A stretch of DNA of 53,620 nt from Ruoffia tabacinasalis (GCF_042652985.1 NZ_JBHSHQ010000037.1:1-53620), one strand, 5' to 3'. Counted from the first letter of the stretch, positions 7,889 through 17,199 are shown. Notes: generated by a model from the sequence alone, not told the origin. Numbers and translations: made by a program.

Positions 7889-9277
7889 TCACTTGCCTCC
7901 TTCTATTGGGTATGTTTTTTCTAAATAATTTCGAACGGTATGTCTTAAAAAATCTGGGAAAATTAACTTTGGATCCCCATAATCACTTATCGTTGGGAAA
8001 AATGGTAAGAACCAAATATGATCCACCGTCACAAACTGATAATGTCTGTCATCAATGATTGCTTCTCCATTCACTTCCCACTGAAGCTTCAGCTCATCAT
8101 AAGCAATGCCTTTAAAAATAAGTTCTCCAAATATCTTACCACGGAAACCAAGCCCATTGATTAATTTGTATCTTAAATCATCCGCTTGTTGGCTCATCTC
8201 AGCTAACATTTCCTTTAAATGCACCCCACTCATTTCCACTATGGCTAAATGCATTGGATGAGGTAGTGCTTCATGTAGGTGATGTTCAGTAATGAGTCCC
8301 CTAGGTAAATCACTTAGAAATAAACCGGAACTTAATACAGCATTCTCTACCCCGGTTGCTTCAGTAATCGCATTGAGTGCCATTTGAATAAAGGAATTGC
8401 CTCCCGTTGTTTGAAGTGCTTGAAAAGTTTCAGGGATGTCAGCAACCCAACGTTCTTCAAGTTGTTTTGTTCCTTCTTGCTTATAATAGTCCGATTCTTT
8501 GGGTAGATTATATCTTTGACTCAATTGATGAATGGAGAGAACTTCTGCAGACATCTGCCAAGTATCTGTTGCTTGGTCAAAATACAAGTCGATTGAGCCG
8601 ACAAAATTTCCGTATTTTCCAGCTGCGCAAAGAAAGCTTTGATTCTCCCACTCACCTTCAATAAGAACATGATGGGTATGTGCTCCAATGATTAATTGGA
8701 TTTCTGGAAAAAGATTCGCAATATAGCGATCAGTTTCTAGACCTAGATGTGATAGCAAAATAATTAAATCCGTGTCTTCTTGATTTATAAGTTGAAGGGT
8801 ATCTTGTAAGCTATCAATTGGATTCTCAATGGTATATCCGTTTAAGTGATAGGTTTCATATGGCGCTGTTAACCCAATAAAAGCGACTTTCATATCGTCA
8901 ATCTCTTTGTATACGATATTTTCAGCGTACGAAGGAACTTCTTTCGTATCTTTATCAAATAAATTCGCTATCGTTACGGAATAATCTGCTCGATCATACA
9001 AGTCGCTTAAGCGTTCTTTGGAAAAGTTTAAACCCTCGTTATTCCCAAGTGTAACGACATCATAATTAGCTTCATTGAACAAATCAACGATGACCTTCCC
9101 ATATGTTGCTTCAACCAAAGGGTGTACGGAGTCCATAGCATCACCCACATCAATGGTAAGAAGTGCCTCACCTTTAACTGATGCCAAGGACTGGTTCTCT
9201 TCTATAAACTTCGATATTAAGGGCCAATGACCTAAATGTCCGTGTAAGTCATTGGTATGTAGTATTTTTAGACGCAA
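7889..9277 (-). CDS. metallophosphatase/5'-nucleotidase-like protein (YunD)
   Basis: Two-domain UshA-like hydrolase without signal peptide, hence cytosolic. The calcineurin-type metal site is seen as LHTNDLHGHLG near the N-terminus, IDVGDAMDS, LGNNEGL (Asn in place of the usual His of GNHE), LSHLG and GAHTHH. A C-terminal 5'-nucleotidase domain follows. The start is set at TTG 9277 because AAAGAGGTG lies 6 nt upstream and the protein then begins MRLKILHTND as in the family; an ATG six codons earlier (9295) would sit on top of this RBS. Substrate is unknown. First gene of yunD-yutD-yutF-lit. Confidence 0.88.
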   Translation of the reverse strand: MRLKILHTNDLHGHLGHWPLISKFIEENQSLASVKGEALLTIDVGDAMDSVHPLVEATYGKVIVDLFNEANYDVVTLGNNEGLNFSKERLSDLYDRADYSVTIANLFDKDTKEVPSYAENIVYKEIDDMKVAFIGLTAPYETYHLNGYTIENPIDSLQDTLQLINQEDTDLIILLSHLGLETDRYIANLFPEIQLIIGAHTHHVLIEGEWENQSFLCAAGKYGNFVGSIDLYFDQATDTWQMSAEVLSIHQLSQRYNLPKESDYYKQEGTKQLEERWVADIPETFQALQTTGGNSFIQMALNAITEATGVENAVLSSGLFLSDLPRGLITEHHLHEALPHPMHLAIVEMSGVHLKEMLAEMSQQADDLRYKLINGLGFRGKIFGELIFKGIAYDELKLQWEVNGEAIIDDRHYQFVTVDHIWFLPFFPTISDYGDPKLIFPDFLRHTVRNYLEKTYPIEGGK

Positions 9278-9320
9278 TGTGTACACCTCTTTCATTATAC
9301 ATTCCTTATAGATTATAATA

Positions 9321-9363
9321 CAAAAAAAGACCGAACTTCAATCCCTAGGGAATGGAAGTTCGG
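9321..9363 (-). terminator. rho-independent terminator
   Basis: A 9-bp stem CCGAACTTC/GAAGTTCGG (9331-9339 with 9355-9363) is followed on the minus strand by TCTTTTTTTG. It terminates the CDP-alcohol phosphotransferase-like gene before yunD. Confidence 0.88.
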
Positions 9364-9375
9364 AAATATCCTAAA

Positions 9376-10008
9376 CTAAGCTAAGACGGGCGTCAAAGTT
9401 CCTAAGAAAATAAAGGCTACAACTAAAACAAGAGCCAATATTAAAACATAAACTAACCATTTTTCCGGTAGTTTTGGAATAGGATACTTAACTACAAAAC
9501 TTGCACCAATAATAATATAAGCAACAGCTAGTACATATTGGAATATATTCATTGGTATCACATAACCTAACAGTGAAATAATCGGAATGAAAATCGCACT
9601 TGCTTCTAAAGGTAGACCTTGTGTCTTCCCATCGAATTGTTCTCCTTGAAATTCAATCGCTTGGTTAAAATGCGCAAGTCGAATGATAACAGCTAAAATA
9701 TATAATGCTGCGACGATGACCGATAATACCGATCCTAAAGATAAAGAAATTAATAATGACGCTGGTAGCAATGCATAAACAACGGATTTACTTAAGACAT
9801 CAAATTCCAAATCAAAGGAAATTTGAGCATCTTCTCGCTCAAACATCGCTGTGAAACGGTAACTAAAGATATAACCGACCGAAGCGATAATCAATGAGAT
9901 AATTGTATATTGAGATTCTCCAATCATTGAAAACCCAACACCGACCGCACCAAAGAACAAACTAAACAGTGTTAGTGCATTGGATTGATTAATTTTACCT
10001 AAGAACAT
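9376..10008 (-). CDS. CDP-alcohol phosphatidyltransferase-like membrane protein with degenerate active site
   Basis: 210-residue membrane protein with about six hydrophobic segments. The N-terminus (NALTLFSLFFGAVGV) and the block FEREDAQISFDLEFDVLSKS align well with PssA-type phosphatidylserine synthases. The catalytic CDP-alcohol motif DG(x2)AR(x8)G(x3)D(x3)D is damaged: the first Asp-Gly, the AR, the Gly and the last Asp are replaced (the last by Lys), and only the ..FD.. aspartate remains. It may be a pseudoenzyme or have another function. The ATG at 10008 is preceded by AAAGGG at 8 nt; an upstream GTG at 10017 lies on the RBS. It ends at its own terminator. Confidence 0.7.
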   Translation of the reverse strand: MFLGKINQSNALTLFSLFFGAVGVGFSMIGESQYTIISLIIASVGYIFSYRFTAMFEREDAQISFDLEFDVLSKSVVYALLPASLLISLSLGSVLSVIVAALYILAVIIRLAHFNQAIEFQGEQFDGKTQGLPLEASAIFIPIISLLGYVIPMNIFQYVLAVAYIIIGASFVVKYPIPKLPEKWLVYVLILALVLVVAFIFLGTLTPVLA

Positions 10009-10123
10009 TTGACACACCCTTTCATACTATTTGTAATCGTTATTATTATTGTACCTATTTATCGCCTCTTTTACAATTGATACATAATTTTTCGTCAATA
10101 ATGCTTGTCTTCATCGCTTAGAA

Positions 10124-10152
10124 TTGAAATGACAAGATAGTTACTATATACT
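10124..10152 (+). promoter_or_regulatory. promoter of degV
   Basis: -35 TTGAAA (10124-10129), a 17-nt spacer and -10 TATACT (10147-10152) lie 29 nt upstream of the DegV start. A TATAAT at 10156-10161 is a second possible -10 but lacks a matching -35. Confidence 0.6.
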
Positions 10153-10181
10153 TATTATAATGCATACATGAGGTGATTAAT

Positions 10182-11030
10182 GTGAAAAAATGGAAAATAG
10201 TTGTCGACTCAGGGTCGTCAATTCGTGAAATAGAAACAACAAATCAAAACGTCGCTTTGGAAGTCGTTCCATTAATGATAAATGTCGGTAATGAGGTATT
10301 TGTAGATAGTGCAGACCTAGATATTGCGAACTTCTTGTCAGAACTAAAAGATACAAAACAAAAAACATCAAGTGCGTGTCCTTCTCCAGAAGTCTATGCG
10401 AATCGATTCGAAGGTGCTGAGAACGTTATCTGCTTTACGATCTCTTCTCAAATTTCAGGTAGTTACAATAGTGCTTCTTTAGGAAAAGACATTGCATTAG
10501 AGAGAAATCCTGACGCAAACATTCATATCTTTGACAGTCGCTCAGCTGGTTCAGAAATGGACTTATTGGCTAAAAAAGCTTTTGAATTAGCGGAAACTGA
10601 TGCTGAATTTGATGACATTGTAAAAGAATTGAATGCTTACCATGAAAATCTAGATATCGCATTCTTACTAGAATCTGTAGATAACTTAGTTAATAATGGT
10701 CGTGTGTCTAAGATTTTAGGGCAAATGATTGGTTTATTAGGTATTCGCTTAATTGGTAATCGTACTCCAGAAGGGACGATTCAACTCGCTCATAAATCAA
10801 AAGGTCAAAAGAGAGCTTTAAAAACTTTAATTAATGAACTAAAATCTAAAGGCTATAACGGTGGAGAAATTGAAGCGTCTCACGTACTTAACCCGGATAT
10901 TGCCAAAGCTTTTGAAGAAGAAATCCTAAAAGAATATCCTAATGCTAAGATTACTACGCGTGTAACGAGTGCACTATGTAGTTATTATGCAGAGCATAAC
11001 GGTATGATCGTTGGTTTCGAAACAAATTAA
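10182..11030 (+). CDS. DegV family fatty-acid-binding protein (FakB-like)
   Basis: 282-residue DegV protein. Such proteins (FakB) hold a fatty acid for phosphorylation by FakA and so feed exogenous fatty acids into lipid synthesis. Visible are the N-terminal WKIVVDSGSS, TSSACPSPEVYANRF (about 67-81), ISSQISGSYNSA (about 92-103) and NLVNNGRVSKI (about 168-178). No FakA kinase gene is in this window. The start is GTG 10182 because AGGTGA lies at proper spacing; the GTG at 10173 would overlap that RBS. Single gene with its own promoter and terminator. Confidence 0.93.
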   Translation: MKKWKIVVDSGSSIREIETTNQNVALEVVPLMINVGNEVFVDSADLDIANFLSELKDTKQKTSSACPSPEVYANRFEGAENVICFTISSQISGSYNSASLGKDIALERNPDANIHIFDSRSAGSEMDLLAKKAFELAETDAEFDDIVKELNAYHENLDIAFLLESVDNLVNNGRVSKILGQMIGLLGIRLIGNRTPEGTIQLAHKSKGQKRALKTLINELKSKGYNGGEIEASHVLNPDIAKAFEEEILKEYPNAKITTRVTSALCSYYAEHNGMIVGFETN

Positions 11031-11033
11031 TAT

Positions 11034-11072
11034 AAAAAACAGCGACAATTAAAAAATTATTGCTGTTTTTTT
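11034..11072. terminator. bidirectional terminator
   Basis: AAAAAACAGC pairs with GCTGTTTTTT (11034-11043 with 11062-11072) and has A/T runs on both sides. It serves degV on the plus strand and the converging alpha/beta hydrolase on the minus strand. Confidence 0.82.
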
Positions 11073-11075
11073 ATT

Positions 11076-12218
11076 TTAACTATATTGATTTAAAAAATAA
11101 CTAATTAAGCTAAAGTATGGTTTAGTTATCTCATCTTGTTCTTGGTAAAGACAGTGCCCAGCATTGTCTACCGCTATAAGCTCAACTTGAGGTAAGTAGG
11201 TAGCTGCAGTAAAAATGCCATCTCCTCGAACGACTTTATCTTCTATTGAACGAAATACTAATAATGGTGTTTCAATATTCTTTAATACAGATTCATCCAC
11301 TGTCTTATTCACCTGCTCTAATGATGTCGCCAACCAATTATACGTTCCCCCAGAAGTTGGATGGGCTACAGATTCCAAACGCATATCAAAGGCATACTTC
11401 TCTCTTTGCTGACTATGTGTTAAGTCTGGATTCGGAATATATTTAGATGCATTTGTCGATGCTTCAATAATTTCATTGCTCCCTTGAGCGGGAATCGGCT
11501 TATGCCCTAAGTTCAATAAGCCAGCTCCACTCGCTACTGCATGAGCTAAAGATCTAGGATATGGATATGTATCGACACTAAACATTGGTGAGGAAAGTAC
11601 CGCTGCTTTAATTAGATTCGGATATTTCTTTATTAATCCTGTACTAACTGCCCCACCCATTGAATGAGCAAATAAATAAAAGTGCTCGTTCAATTCATAG
11701 GTCTCTTTAATACTTTCAATCACTTCTTTTAAATCTTCAATATAGTAATCAAAATGTTGAATATCAATTAAAGAATTACGAGTTTCTACTCTTGAAGAGC
11801 CATGCCCCCTCGCATCATAAATAAGCACATTATAATCGAGCTGCAATAAATAATACACGACTTCATAATACTTCTCTTTATACTCATTAAAACCATGAAC
11901 AATAAAAACTGTCGGACGACTGCTATTTTTTAAATAAAATAAATATGATAAAGCAACATCTCCCACCGGTATTTCACCGGCATGTTCAAATTGCTCAATA
12001 TATGGACGAGCGATAATGTTCATCTCTCGTTCATAATGTTCTTCGTCAATCCAAGCTAAGTTTTGTTGTAATGGCATATCTAATTCTGTTAAATTAACTT
12101 CTGCTTGGTAACTTTGTTTGCGCGTATGTTTTAGTCGATAAGCAAAATCATAAGCAAGTAAACCTAAAGTTCCTTTAAAAAGACCTTTCAATAAAGTAGA
12201 TGTAAAACTCTTCTTCAA
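11076..12218 (-). CDS. alpha/beta hydrolase (serine aminopeptidase S33 / lysophospholipase-like)
   Basis: 380-residue serine hydrolase. The oxyanion-region motif FIVHGFNEYKEKYYEV is at about 103-118, DARGHGSSR at about 134-142, the nucleophile elbow LFAHSMGGAV (Ser) at about 180-189, and the catalytic His in VDNAGHCLYQ near the C-terminus. An N-terminal hydrophobic stretch (STLLKGLFKGTLGLLAYDF) may associate with the membrane. It starts with TTG, supported by AAGGAGG 7 nt upstream inside the last codons of the CAP-like gene, so the two are coupled. The likely substrate is an acylglycerol or other ester; not determined. Confidence 0.85.
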   Translation of the reverse strand: MKKSFTSTLLKGLFKGTLGLLAYDFAYRLKHTRKQSYQAEVNLTELDMPLQQNLAWIDEEHYEREMNIIARPYIEQFEHAGEIPVGDVALSYLFYLKNSSRPTVFIVHGFNEYKEKYYEVVYYLLQLDYNVLIYDARGHGSSRVETRNSLIDIQHFDYYIEDLKEVIESIKETYELNEHFYLFAHSMGGAVSTGLIKKYPNLIKAAVLSSPMFSVDTYPYPRSLAHAVASGAGLLNLGHKPIPAQGSNEIIEASTNASKYIPNPDLTHSQQREKYAFDMRLESVAHPTSGGTYNWLATSLEQVNKTVDESVLKNIETPLLVFRSIEDKVVRGDGIFTAATYLPQVELIAVDNAGHCLYQEQDEITKPYFSLISYFLNQYS

Positions 12219-13004
12219 TTAAATTCCTCCTTCAGTATCTAAAACTAATGAAACAACTAGTCTTACATATGGTACTTCATCGACACTATAATCTGTCGGT
12301 GATGCGTAAATCGAAACATATTGGCTTTGATAAATATCGTAATTAGATAATGACACTGCATCAGCATACACATCGAATAAATAATCGGCTAATATCTTTT
12401 CATTCTCCCAAGTTGTCAGATGAACATCCCCTGCGGATATATAGAGTTCATATAAATTCTCGCCTAAGCGGTACTCTGCATCCGAAACATTTGGAAAATG
12501 TGCTCTAAAATCAGCCCCATCAGCCGTTATTGAGCTTAAATAATGATACTCCCCCATCTCTTCCACTCGTCTTAAGACGCCTTCTTCAAGATGTTCCCCA
12601 AATTGAATTTTCTCCCAACCTTTTGTAACCCTCATGTGATTCATTTGTCTTAAAAATGCATCATTCAATGCACGATTATCTAACGCTGCATTAAATTGAT
12701 CGGCAGATTGTTTAGCAATCGCATAATTATCATCTAGTAGGATCTCTTCATGGATTTGATAAGGAACTTGATTTCCTGGTTGGGCGTATTCTGAAATATA
12801 TTCAGAAATACCTTCGTCATTTTCAACGTTGTTGGGTAATTTCATTACCTCTCTCACAATGAGATTAAATGATTCGTTTGCACTTAACGATTCATCATTC
12901 AAAGTCGCTTGTATAAAATTGTGGTTATGATAATAACCTAATAATACAAAAAATATAATAAAACTCAATTTAAAGTAAAAACTCTTTGGAAATTTATTTG
13001 TCAT
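12219..13004 (-). CDS. membrane-anchored CAP-domain-like protein
   Basis: 261-residue protein with one N-terminal membrane segment (about 7-24, FYFKLSFIIFFVLLGYY), probably exported and anchored. Residues about 112-240 resemble a bacterial CAP/SCP domain: LRQMNHMRVTKGWEKIQFGE, then RVEEMGEYHYLSSITADGAD and YRLGENLYELY. This matches the N..R...G...L / A..H...DG / GEN pattern. The domain is divergent, so the call is by pattern, not close identity. TAGGAGAG precedes the ATG. It is followed without gap by the alpha/beta hydrolase. Function unknown; a cell-envelope role is inferred. Confidence 0.6.
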   Translation of the reverse strand: MTNKFPKSFYFKLSFIIFFVLLGYYHNHNFIQATLNDESLSANESFNLIVREVMKLPNNVENDEGISEYISEYAQPGNQVPYQIHEEILLDDNYAIAKQSADQFNAALDNRALNDAFLRQMNHMRVTKGWEKIQFGEHLEEGVLRRVEEMGEYHYLSSITADGADFRAHFPNVSDAEYRLGENLYELYISAGDVHLTTWENEKILADYLFDVYADAVSLSNYDIYQSQYVSIYASPTDYSVDEVPYVRLVVSLVLDTEGGI

Positions 13005-13060
13005 GATTCTCTCCTATCATTCAACTAACACCTATAATATCAGAACCGTAAGTAAAACAA

Positions 13061-13100
13061 AAAAGATTTAAACTAGATTAACATCTAATTTAAATCTTTT
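13061..13100 (-). terminator. rho-independent terminator
   Basis: A 12-bp A/T-rich stem AAAAGATTTAAA/TTTAAATCTTTT with inner AGAT/ATCT pairing is followed on the minus strand by TTTTTTGTTTT. It lies just past the deacetylase stop. Confidence 0.8.
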
Positions 13101-13108
13101 AGTCCTAC

Positions 13109-14002
13109 TTATAAAGGTTCCGTACTATTCTCTTGGTGCTGAATCAAATACGGGTCAACGATATGATAGCCCAACTCACGGTAACCATCAATCATTGTTG
13201 GTAAAGCTTCTAACGTCCACGAACGGTCATGCATTAAAATGTTTGCCCCAGGACGGATATACATATTATCTAAGGATACGGCTGCTAATTCTGGACCAGA
13301 TAAATACTCATCCATCCAATCATAACCAAATGACCATGTCATTAATTGTAAACCTAACTCATTACAAATTAAGATAGTATCCATATTAAACAAACCGAAA
13401 GGTGGTCTAAACCAACGAACAGGTGCGCCAGTAATCTCTTCAACCATTTGATTTGTTGCAACAATCTCATTGTATTGTTCTTCATATGTTAATTCGCGTA
13501 AATTAGGGTGAGTATGTGTATGGTTTCCAATTTCAAAGCCCATATCATGCACTTGTTTGGTAATCTCTCTGCCCCACTCCGACTCTAAATACATACCGTT
13601 AACTAGGAAAATGGCGTTAACATCTTTTTCTTTCATTACTTGAGCCATCTCAATAGCATAGCTATCTGGTTCTTGAGGCGCATCATCAAAAGTAAATAAT
13701 AAAACATCTTCAGATGAATTTTCATCTAATGGGAAGATTTCTGACGAAATATCTGGATCTGCATGAATATAGTAGGCATATCCTTCTTCATTAGGTTGAG
13801 CATAGTTCCCATAATCTGTCCAAGCTGCACGGACATTATCAGATTTAACGATATTATAATCTGTTGGCACCGCTTCTTCTGTAATCTCAATTTGTGGAAT
13901 ATCTTCGGGAATCTCTTCAGCCTGTACCCAAGAATGTGTTGGCATATTACCAAGCAATACTGTACCTAATAGTACCTTTAAAAAGACCTTCTGCATCGAC
14001 AT
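13109..14002 (-). CDS. exported polysaccharide deacetylase (NodB domain)
   Basis: Secreted carbohydrate esterase family 4 protein, about 297 residues. A signal peptide (KVFLKVLLGTVLLG, cleavage near VQA-EE) is followed by the NodB domain. Motif 1 is TFDDAP (Ala for the usual Gly), motif 2 is NHTHTH with both metal histidines, motif 3 is RWFRPPFG, and motif 5 is ILMHD. Both metal aspartate/histidine positions are present, so deacetylase activity on peptidoglycan or another surface glycan is plausible. AGGAGG precedes ATG 14002 by 4 nt; ATG 13996 (10-nt spacing) is an alternative. Single gene with a terminator. Confidence 0.9.
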   Translation of the reverse strand: MSMQKVFLKVLLGTVLLGNMPTHSWVQAEEIPEDIPQIEITEEAVPTDYNIVKSDNVRAAWTDYGNYAQPNEEGYAYYIHADPDISSEIFPLDENSSEDVLLFTFDDAPQEPDSYAIEMAQVMKEKDVNAIFLVNGMYLESEWGREITKQVHDMGFEIGNHTHTHPNLRELTYEEQYNEIVATNQMVEEITGAPVRWFRPPFGLFNMDTILICNELGLQLMTWSFGYDWMDEYLSGPELAAVSLDNMYIRPGANILMHDRSWTLEALPTMIDGYRELGYHIVDPYLIQHQENSTEPL

Positions 14003-14128
14003 ACTTCCTCCTGTTAGTTGTATCATTATTTTATAAACGCAATATCAACGATATTTATGTCATATAATCCCATTTTACAATAACTTTTATAAGTTTAAAA
14101 GCAGATATTATAAACAATCTAGGTAATT

Positions 14129-14695
14129 TTAATACACAGAGAATGATAAACTCTCTGTTGGCAAGGCTTCTGATTGCAATGGCTCTGCAGTTAGTTTTTT
14201 ACCAAACCATTTAACATCATGCCATTGGCCGAATTTGTAGCCTGCCTGAGGGAACGTACTAAGCAATTGGAAGCCGTTCTTTTCATGGAAGCGAATGCTT
14301 CGTTCATTCGTTGCTACAATATTCGCAATGATTTGAGTCATACCTAGAGCAGTTAATGTTCTTTCTAAAGCTGTGAATAGTGATTGACCGACACCGCGAA
14401 TCGGGGCATCTTCAGCTACATAAATACTTAACGCACACGTATTAACTAGATTCAGCATAAATGAAATTTCACTCACATAAACAAAACCAACGACGGCTCC
14501 TTCGTATTCTGCTACTAAAAAAGGTAGATGACTTTGAGCTTCGATAATCAATTGTTCATAATACGAAAGGGTCCCTACTGTTTCCTCTAAGTTAAAGACT
14601 GTATTTAATATATAGGGTGTGTAAATTTGTTGTATTTGCTTCGCATCGTCGACCTGTGCGGGACGAATTGTTAATTGTTGTGACTGAAATTTCAT
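14129..14695 (-). CDS. GNAT family N-acetyltransferase (phosphinothricin acetyltransferase-like)
   Basis: 188-residue acetyl-CoA-dependent acetyltransferase. It shows the N-terminal LTIRPAQVDDAKQIQQIYTPY and TVFNLEETVGT typical of the Pat/YwnH-like subfamily. The acetyl-CoA loop is near APIRGVGQSLF (about 115-125), followed by IIANIVATNERSIRFHEKNG (about 139-158) and the family end-motif GYKFGQWHDVKWFGK. Substrate is unknown; family members acetylate phosphinothricin, methionine sulfoximine or other amines. AAGGAGG precedes the ATG. The last 20 residues are an unusual Glu/Leu/Ser tail. Confidence 0.88.
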   Translation of the reverse strand: MKFQSQQLTIRPAQVDDAKQIQQIYTPYILNTVFNLEETVGTLSYYEQLIIEAQSHLPFLVAEYEGAVVGFVYVSEISFMLNLVNTCALSIYVAEDAPIRGVGQSLFTALERTLTALGMTQIIANIVATNERSIRFHEKNGFQLLSTFPQAGYKFGQWHDVKWFGKKLTAEPLQSEALPTESLSFSVY

Positions 14696-14730
14696 ATAAA
14701 CCTCCTTGTATACTTTTTCAAAACAAAATA

Positions 14731-14758
14731 ATTATAGCTAATAATTCAAAATAAGCAA
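14731..14758 (-). promoter_or_regulatory. promoter of the GNAT gene at 14129
   Basis: The minus strand has -35 TTGCTT (14753-14758), a 16-nt spacer and -10 TATAAT (14731-14736), about 36 nt upstream of the start codon. Confidence 0.6.
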
Positions 14759-14853
14759 TCACTTTTTGTCACTTTTATTGTAAAGTTTATTTAAATTTCC
14801 GGCCCCTCTTAAAACGGTGATATGACGGTCTTTGTTTGCATTGAAATCCCCCC

Positions 14854-17199
14854 TTATTTCTTAATAACTGTCCGTATTTGATAACCCTTTAATGGGTGAT
14901 ATGTTAGTTGAACAGCACCGACTTTTTCAGTACTTAAATAAGGGATGCTGTACTGATTAAGCAAATCCGTCACCTCGGTATGGGGATGACCGTATTGATT
15001 ATCTAACCCAGCAGAAATAAAGGAGAGAGATGGTTGAGTATGTGTCAATAATTCTTCAGAAGTACTTGTGTCACTCCCGTGATGCGCTACTTTTAAAATA
15101 TCCGCTCGGATTTCTGGATAGGTGGCTAAGATTTTTGTTTCTATTCGCTTAGTCACATCCCCTAAAGATAATACCGCGAGTCCTTCTATATCAATTTGGG
15201 TAATCAATGAAGAGTCATTGGATTCACTTTGCGAATATTTAATATCAGAGAGCGCTGGGCTATACAATGTCAGTGGAACGGTTGGATGCTTATAGCTTTG
15301 ACCCATGTCTAAACTCACAACAGTATTCACTTTAACTTCAGCTGAAATCTCTTCCCAAATATCACTCTCCAAAGTATAATTACTTACCCATAATTCTTGA
15401 ATATTGATCGCTTGAGACAAAGCTTGTAAGTTCCCAATGTGATCAATATCGGGATGGGTAATAATGACTCCATCTAATTGATTCACACCTAGGGCTTTTA
15501 AAGCGGGGATTAAATTCCACTCTGCATAACTATGGTCGATATTCGACCCTTCCACCGGCTCCCACAATCGCTTACCACCGGTATCAATTAACCAATTCCC
15601 TTGTTGATGACCTAATTGAAATAACATCGCATCCCCTTGCCCCACATCAATCATCGTTAATTTAACCGTTGGGTCCAAATATGGTACCCCAAACAAAATA
15701 ATTAAATACATCAACAAGAAGACACCATAACTTAAAAATGGGCGAACATGAATGCAAGCAATAAAAAATAACGCGACAAGTATAAGTAAATAAAAAATTA
15801 CTGGCGCCTGTTTCCCGACAATCAAATTAAAGGAATGAAATACGTCAGATTGACTTAACAGTTCATTAAAGAAGATGACACCTCTATCTAACCATGCACT
15901 CAATGTTTCTAACCCCGGTAAAGAAAATACAATCCATAAAGTCGTTAAAAAGACGAGCGGCATAATCAGATGATTAAAAACGACTGTAAACAAAATAACT
16001 ACTAATATTTGAATCACATTCCATTCAAAAGATGTCTGCATTATAATTGGCCAGGACAATAACAAGCAGGCAAAAGTCATTTCTATACTTTGAATGGCAC
16101 TATGTTTACTTGGAGAGGCTTGGTTATAACTCATGACAACAAAAGTCATCACAAAACTTAAAGTATAGCCTAGTGACAAGACATTTAATGGGTTAAAACA
16201 AATGAATAAAATCCCCACGATGGCAAGGCTATCTAAAGAAGCGATAGGTAAATGATACTTTGTTTTTAAAGAACTTAAGCTACTCATGGATAAGACACGG
16301 ATGACCCCAATCGGCCAACCGACTAACCACGTGTAAAGCCATAACAAAACCGTAATTAACATCTTTGCATACTCAATCGGCATGCCTAACCTGAGCAATA
16401 CATTGTTTAGTAAGCGTCTAATGAAATATATATGAAAACCAGATATCGCAAAAAAGTGTGCAACGCCTAAAGCAGTAAAGTTATCTTTGTAATGCCGGTA
16501 AGTATCAGAGTCAATATTGAAAAGTAGCTTATTATAAATCGCAATCCACTCATGATGGTTTAGCTTAATAAAGGGTTCCAATAACGTATACCTGAATGTA
16601 TCTAATTTGCCAACAAATGATGTGTCCGGTTTTAATTGATATATATTAGTAATTTCAAATTCCCAGGCGATGTTTTGGCTAGCTAAGTAAGCTTTATAAT
16701 CGAATACATCAAAGTTTCTTGCTTCATCCAGCTTTTCAAACTTTCCTTCAACGTACCAAACAGTTGATTCTTCACGTAAGCTTTGAAATTGAGGGTCGTC
16801 ATCTTCTAACCACTGAATAAAGTTTACTTTTAATTCGATTTTCTCAGATTGATGAACGACTTGAACCTTACCCTCACCACGGACTGATTCCTCATCACTT
16901 TTTACATCAAAAGGATTCGTATATAAAATGGCTCGCATTTCTTGCGACTCTATGGGTAAATGCTCGAGATTTTGAAACAGAGTTGCTTGAAACCTAGCAT
17001 ATCCAATAACAAAAACAGTCATGACAGAAACGGTTATCAATGTCTTCAGATTACTCAAAGTGATTATTCTTAAGGCAATGACGATAACAGGTAATATCAG
17101 CCAAAGGTTAAAGTTATAAAAAGCCTGTAAAACGACATAAATAAATAGAAAAATAAATGGCCATTCATATTGAATGTTTTGTAAATACTTATTAATCAT
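14854..17199 (-). CDS. comEC: DNA internalization competence protein ComEC/Rec2
   Basis: 781-residue polytopic membrane protein thought to form the channel through which single-stranded DNA enters during transformation. An N-terminal DUF4131/OB-like extracytoplasmic part (about 60-190) is followed by the ComEC core with many membrane spans (about 225-505; FFAISGFHIYFIRRLLN). The C-terminal metallo-beta-lactamase domain shows DVGQGDAMLF, WLIDTGG, THPDIDHIGN and VAHHGSDTSTSEE, all metal ligands present. It overlaps comEA by ATGA. The gene is full length, so competence may be intact, although pilus genes are not in this window. Confidence 0.95.
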   Translation of the reverse strand: MINKYLQNIQYEWPFIFLFIYVVLQAFYNFNLWLILPVIVIALRIITLSNLKTLITVSVMTVFVIGYARFQATLFQNLEHLPIESQEMRAILYTNPFDVKSDEESVRGEGKVQVVHQSEKIELKVNFIQWLEDDDPQFQSLREESTVWYVEGKFEKLDEARNFDVFDYKAYLASQNIAWEFEITNIYQLKPDTSFVGKLDTFRYTLLEPFIKLNHHEWIAIYNKLLFNIDSDTYRHYKDNFTALGVAHFFAISGFHIYFIRRLLNNVLLRLGMPIEYAKMLITVLLWLYTWLVGWPIGVIRVLSMSSLSSLKTKYHLPIASLDSLAIVGILFICFNPLNVLSLGYTLSFVMTFVVMSYNQASPSKHSAIQSIEMTFACLLLSWPIIMQTSFEWNVIQILVVILFTVVFNHLIMPLVFLTTLWIVFSLPGLETLSAWLDRGVIFFNELLSQSDVFHSFNLIVGKQAPVIFYLLILVALFFIACIHVRPFLSYGVFLLMYLIILFGVPYLDPTVKLTMIDVGQGDAMLFQLGHQQGNWLIDTGGKRLWEPVEGSNIDHSYAEWNLIPALKALGVNQLDGVIITHPDIDHIGNLQALSQAINIQELWVSNYTLESDIWEEISAEVKVNTVVSLDMGQSYKHPTVPLTLYSPALSDIKYSQSESNDSSLITQIDIEGLAVLSLGDVTKRIETKILATYPEIRADILKVAHHGSDTSTSEELLTHTQPSLSFISAGLDNQYGHPHTEVTDLLNQYSIPYLSTEKVGAVQLTYHPLKGYQIRTVIKK

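Noticed and set aside
14809..14841. Ten-codon minus-strand frame (MQTKTVISPF) with a G-rich Shine-Dalgarno-like run after comEC
   Set aside because: The RBS-like GGGGGGA and spacing are suggestive, but a ten-residue peptide cannot be supported without conservation or ribosome profiling.
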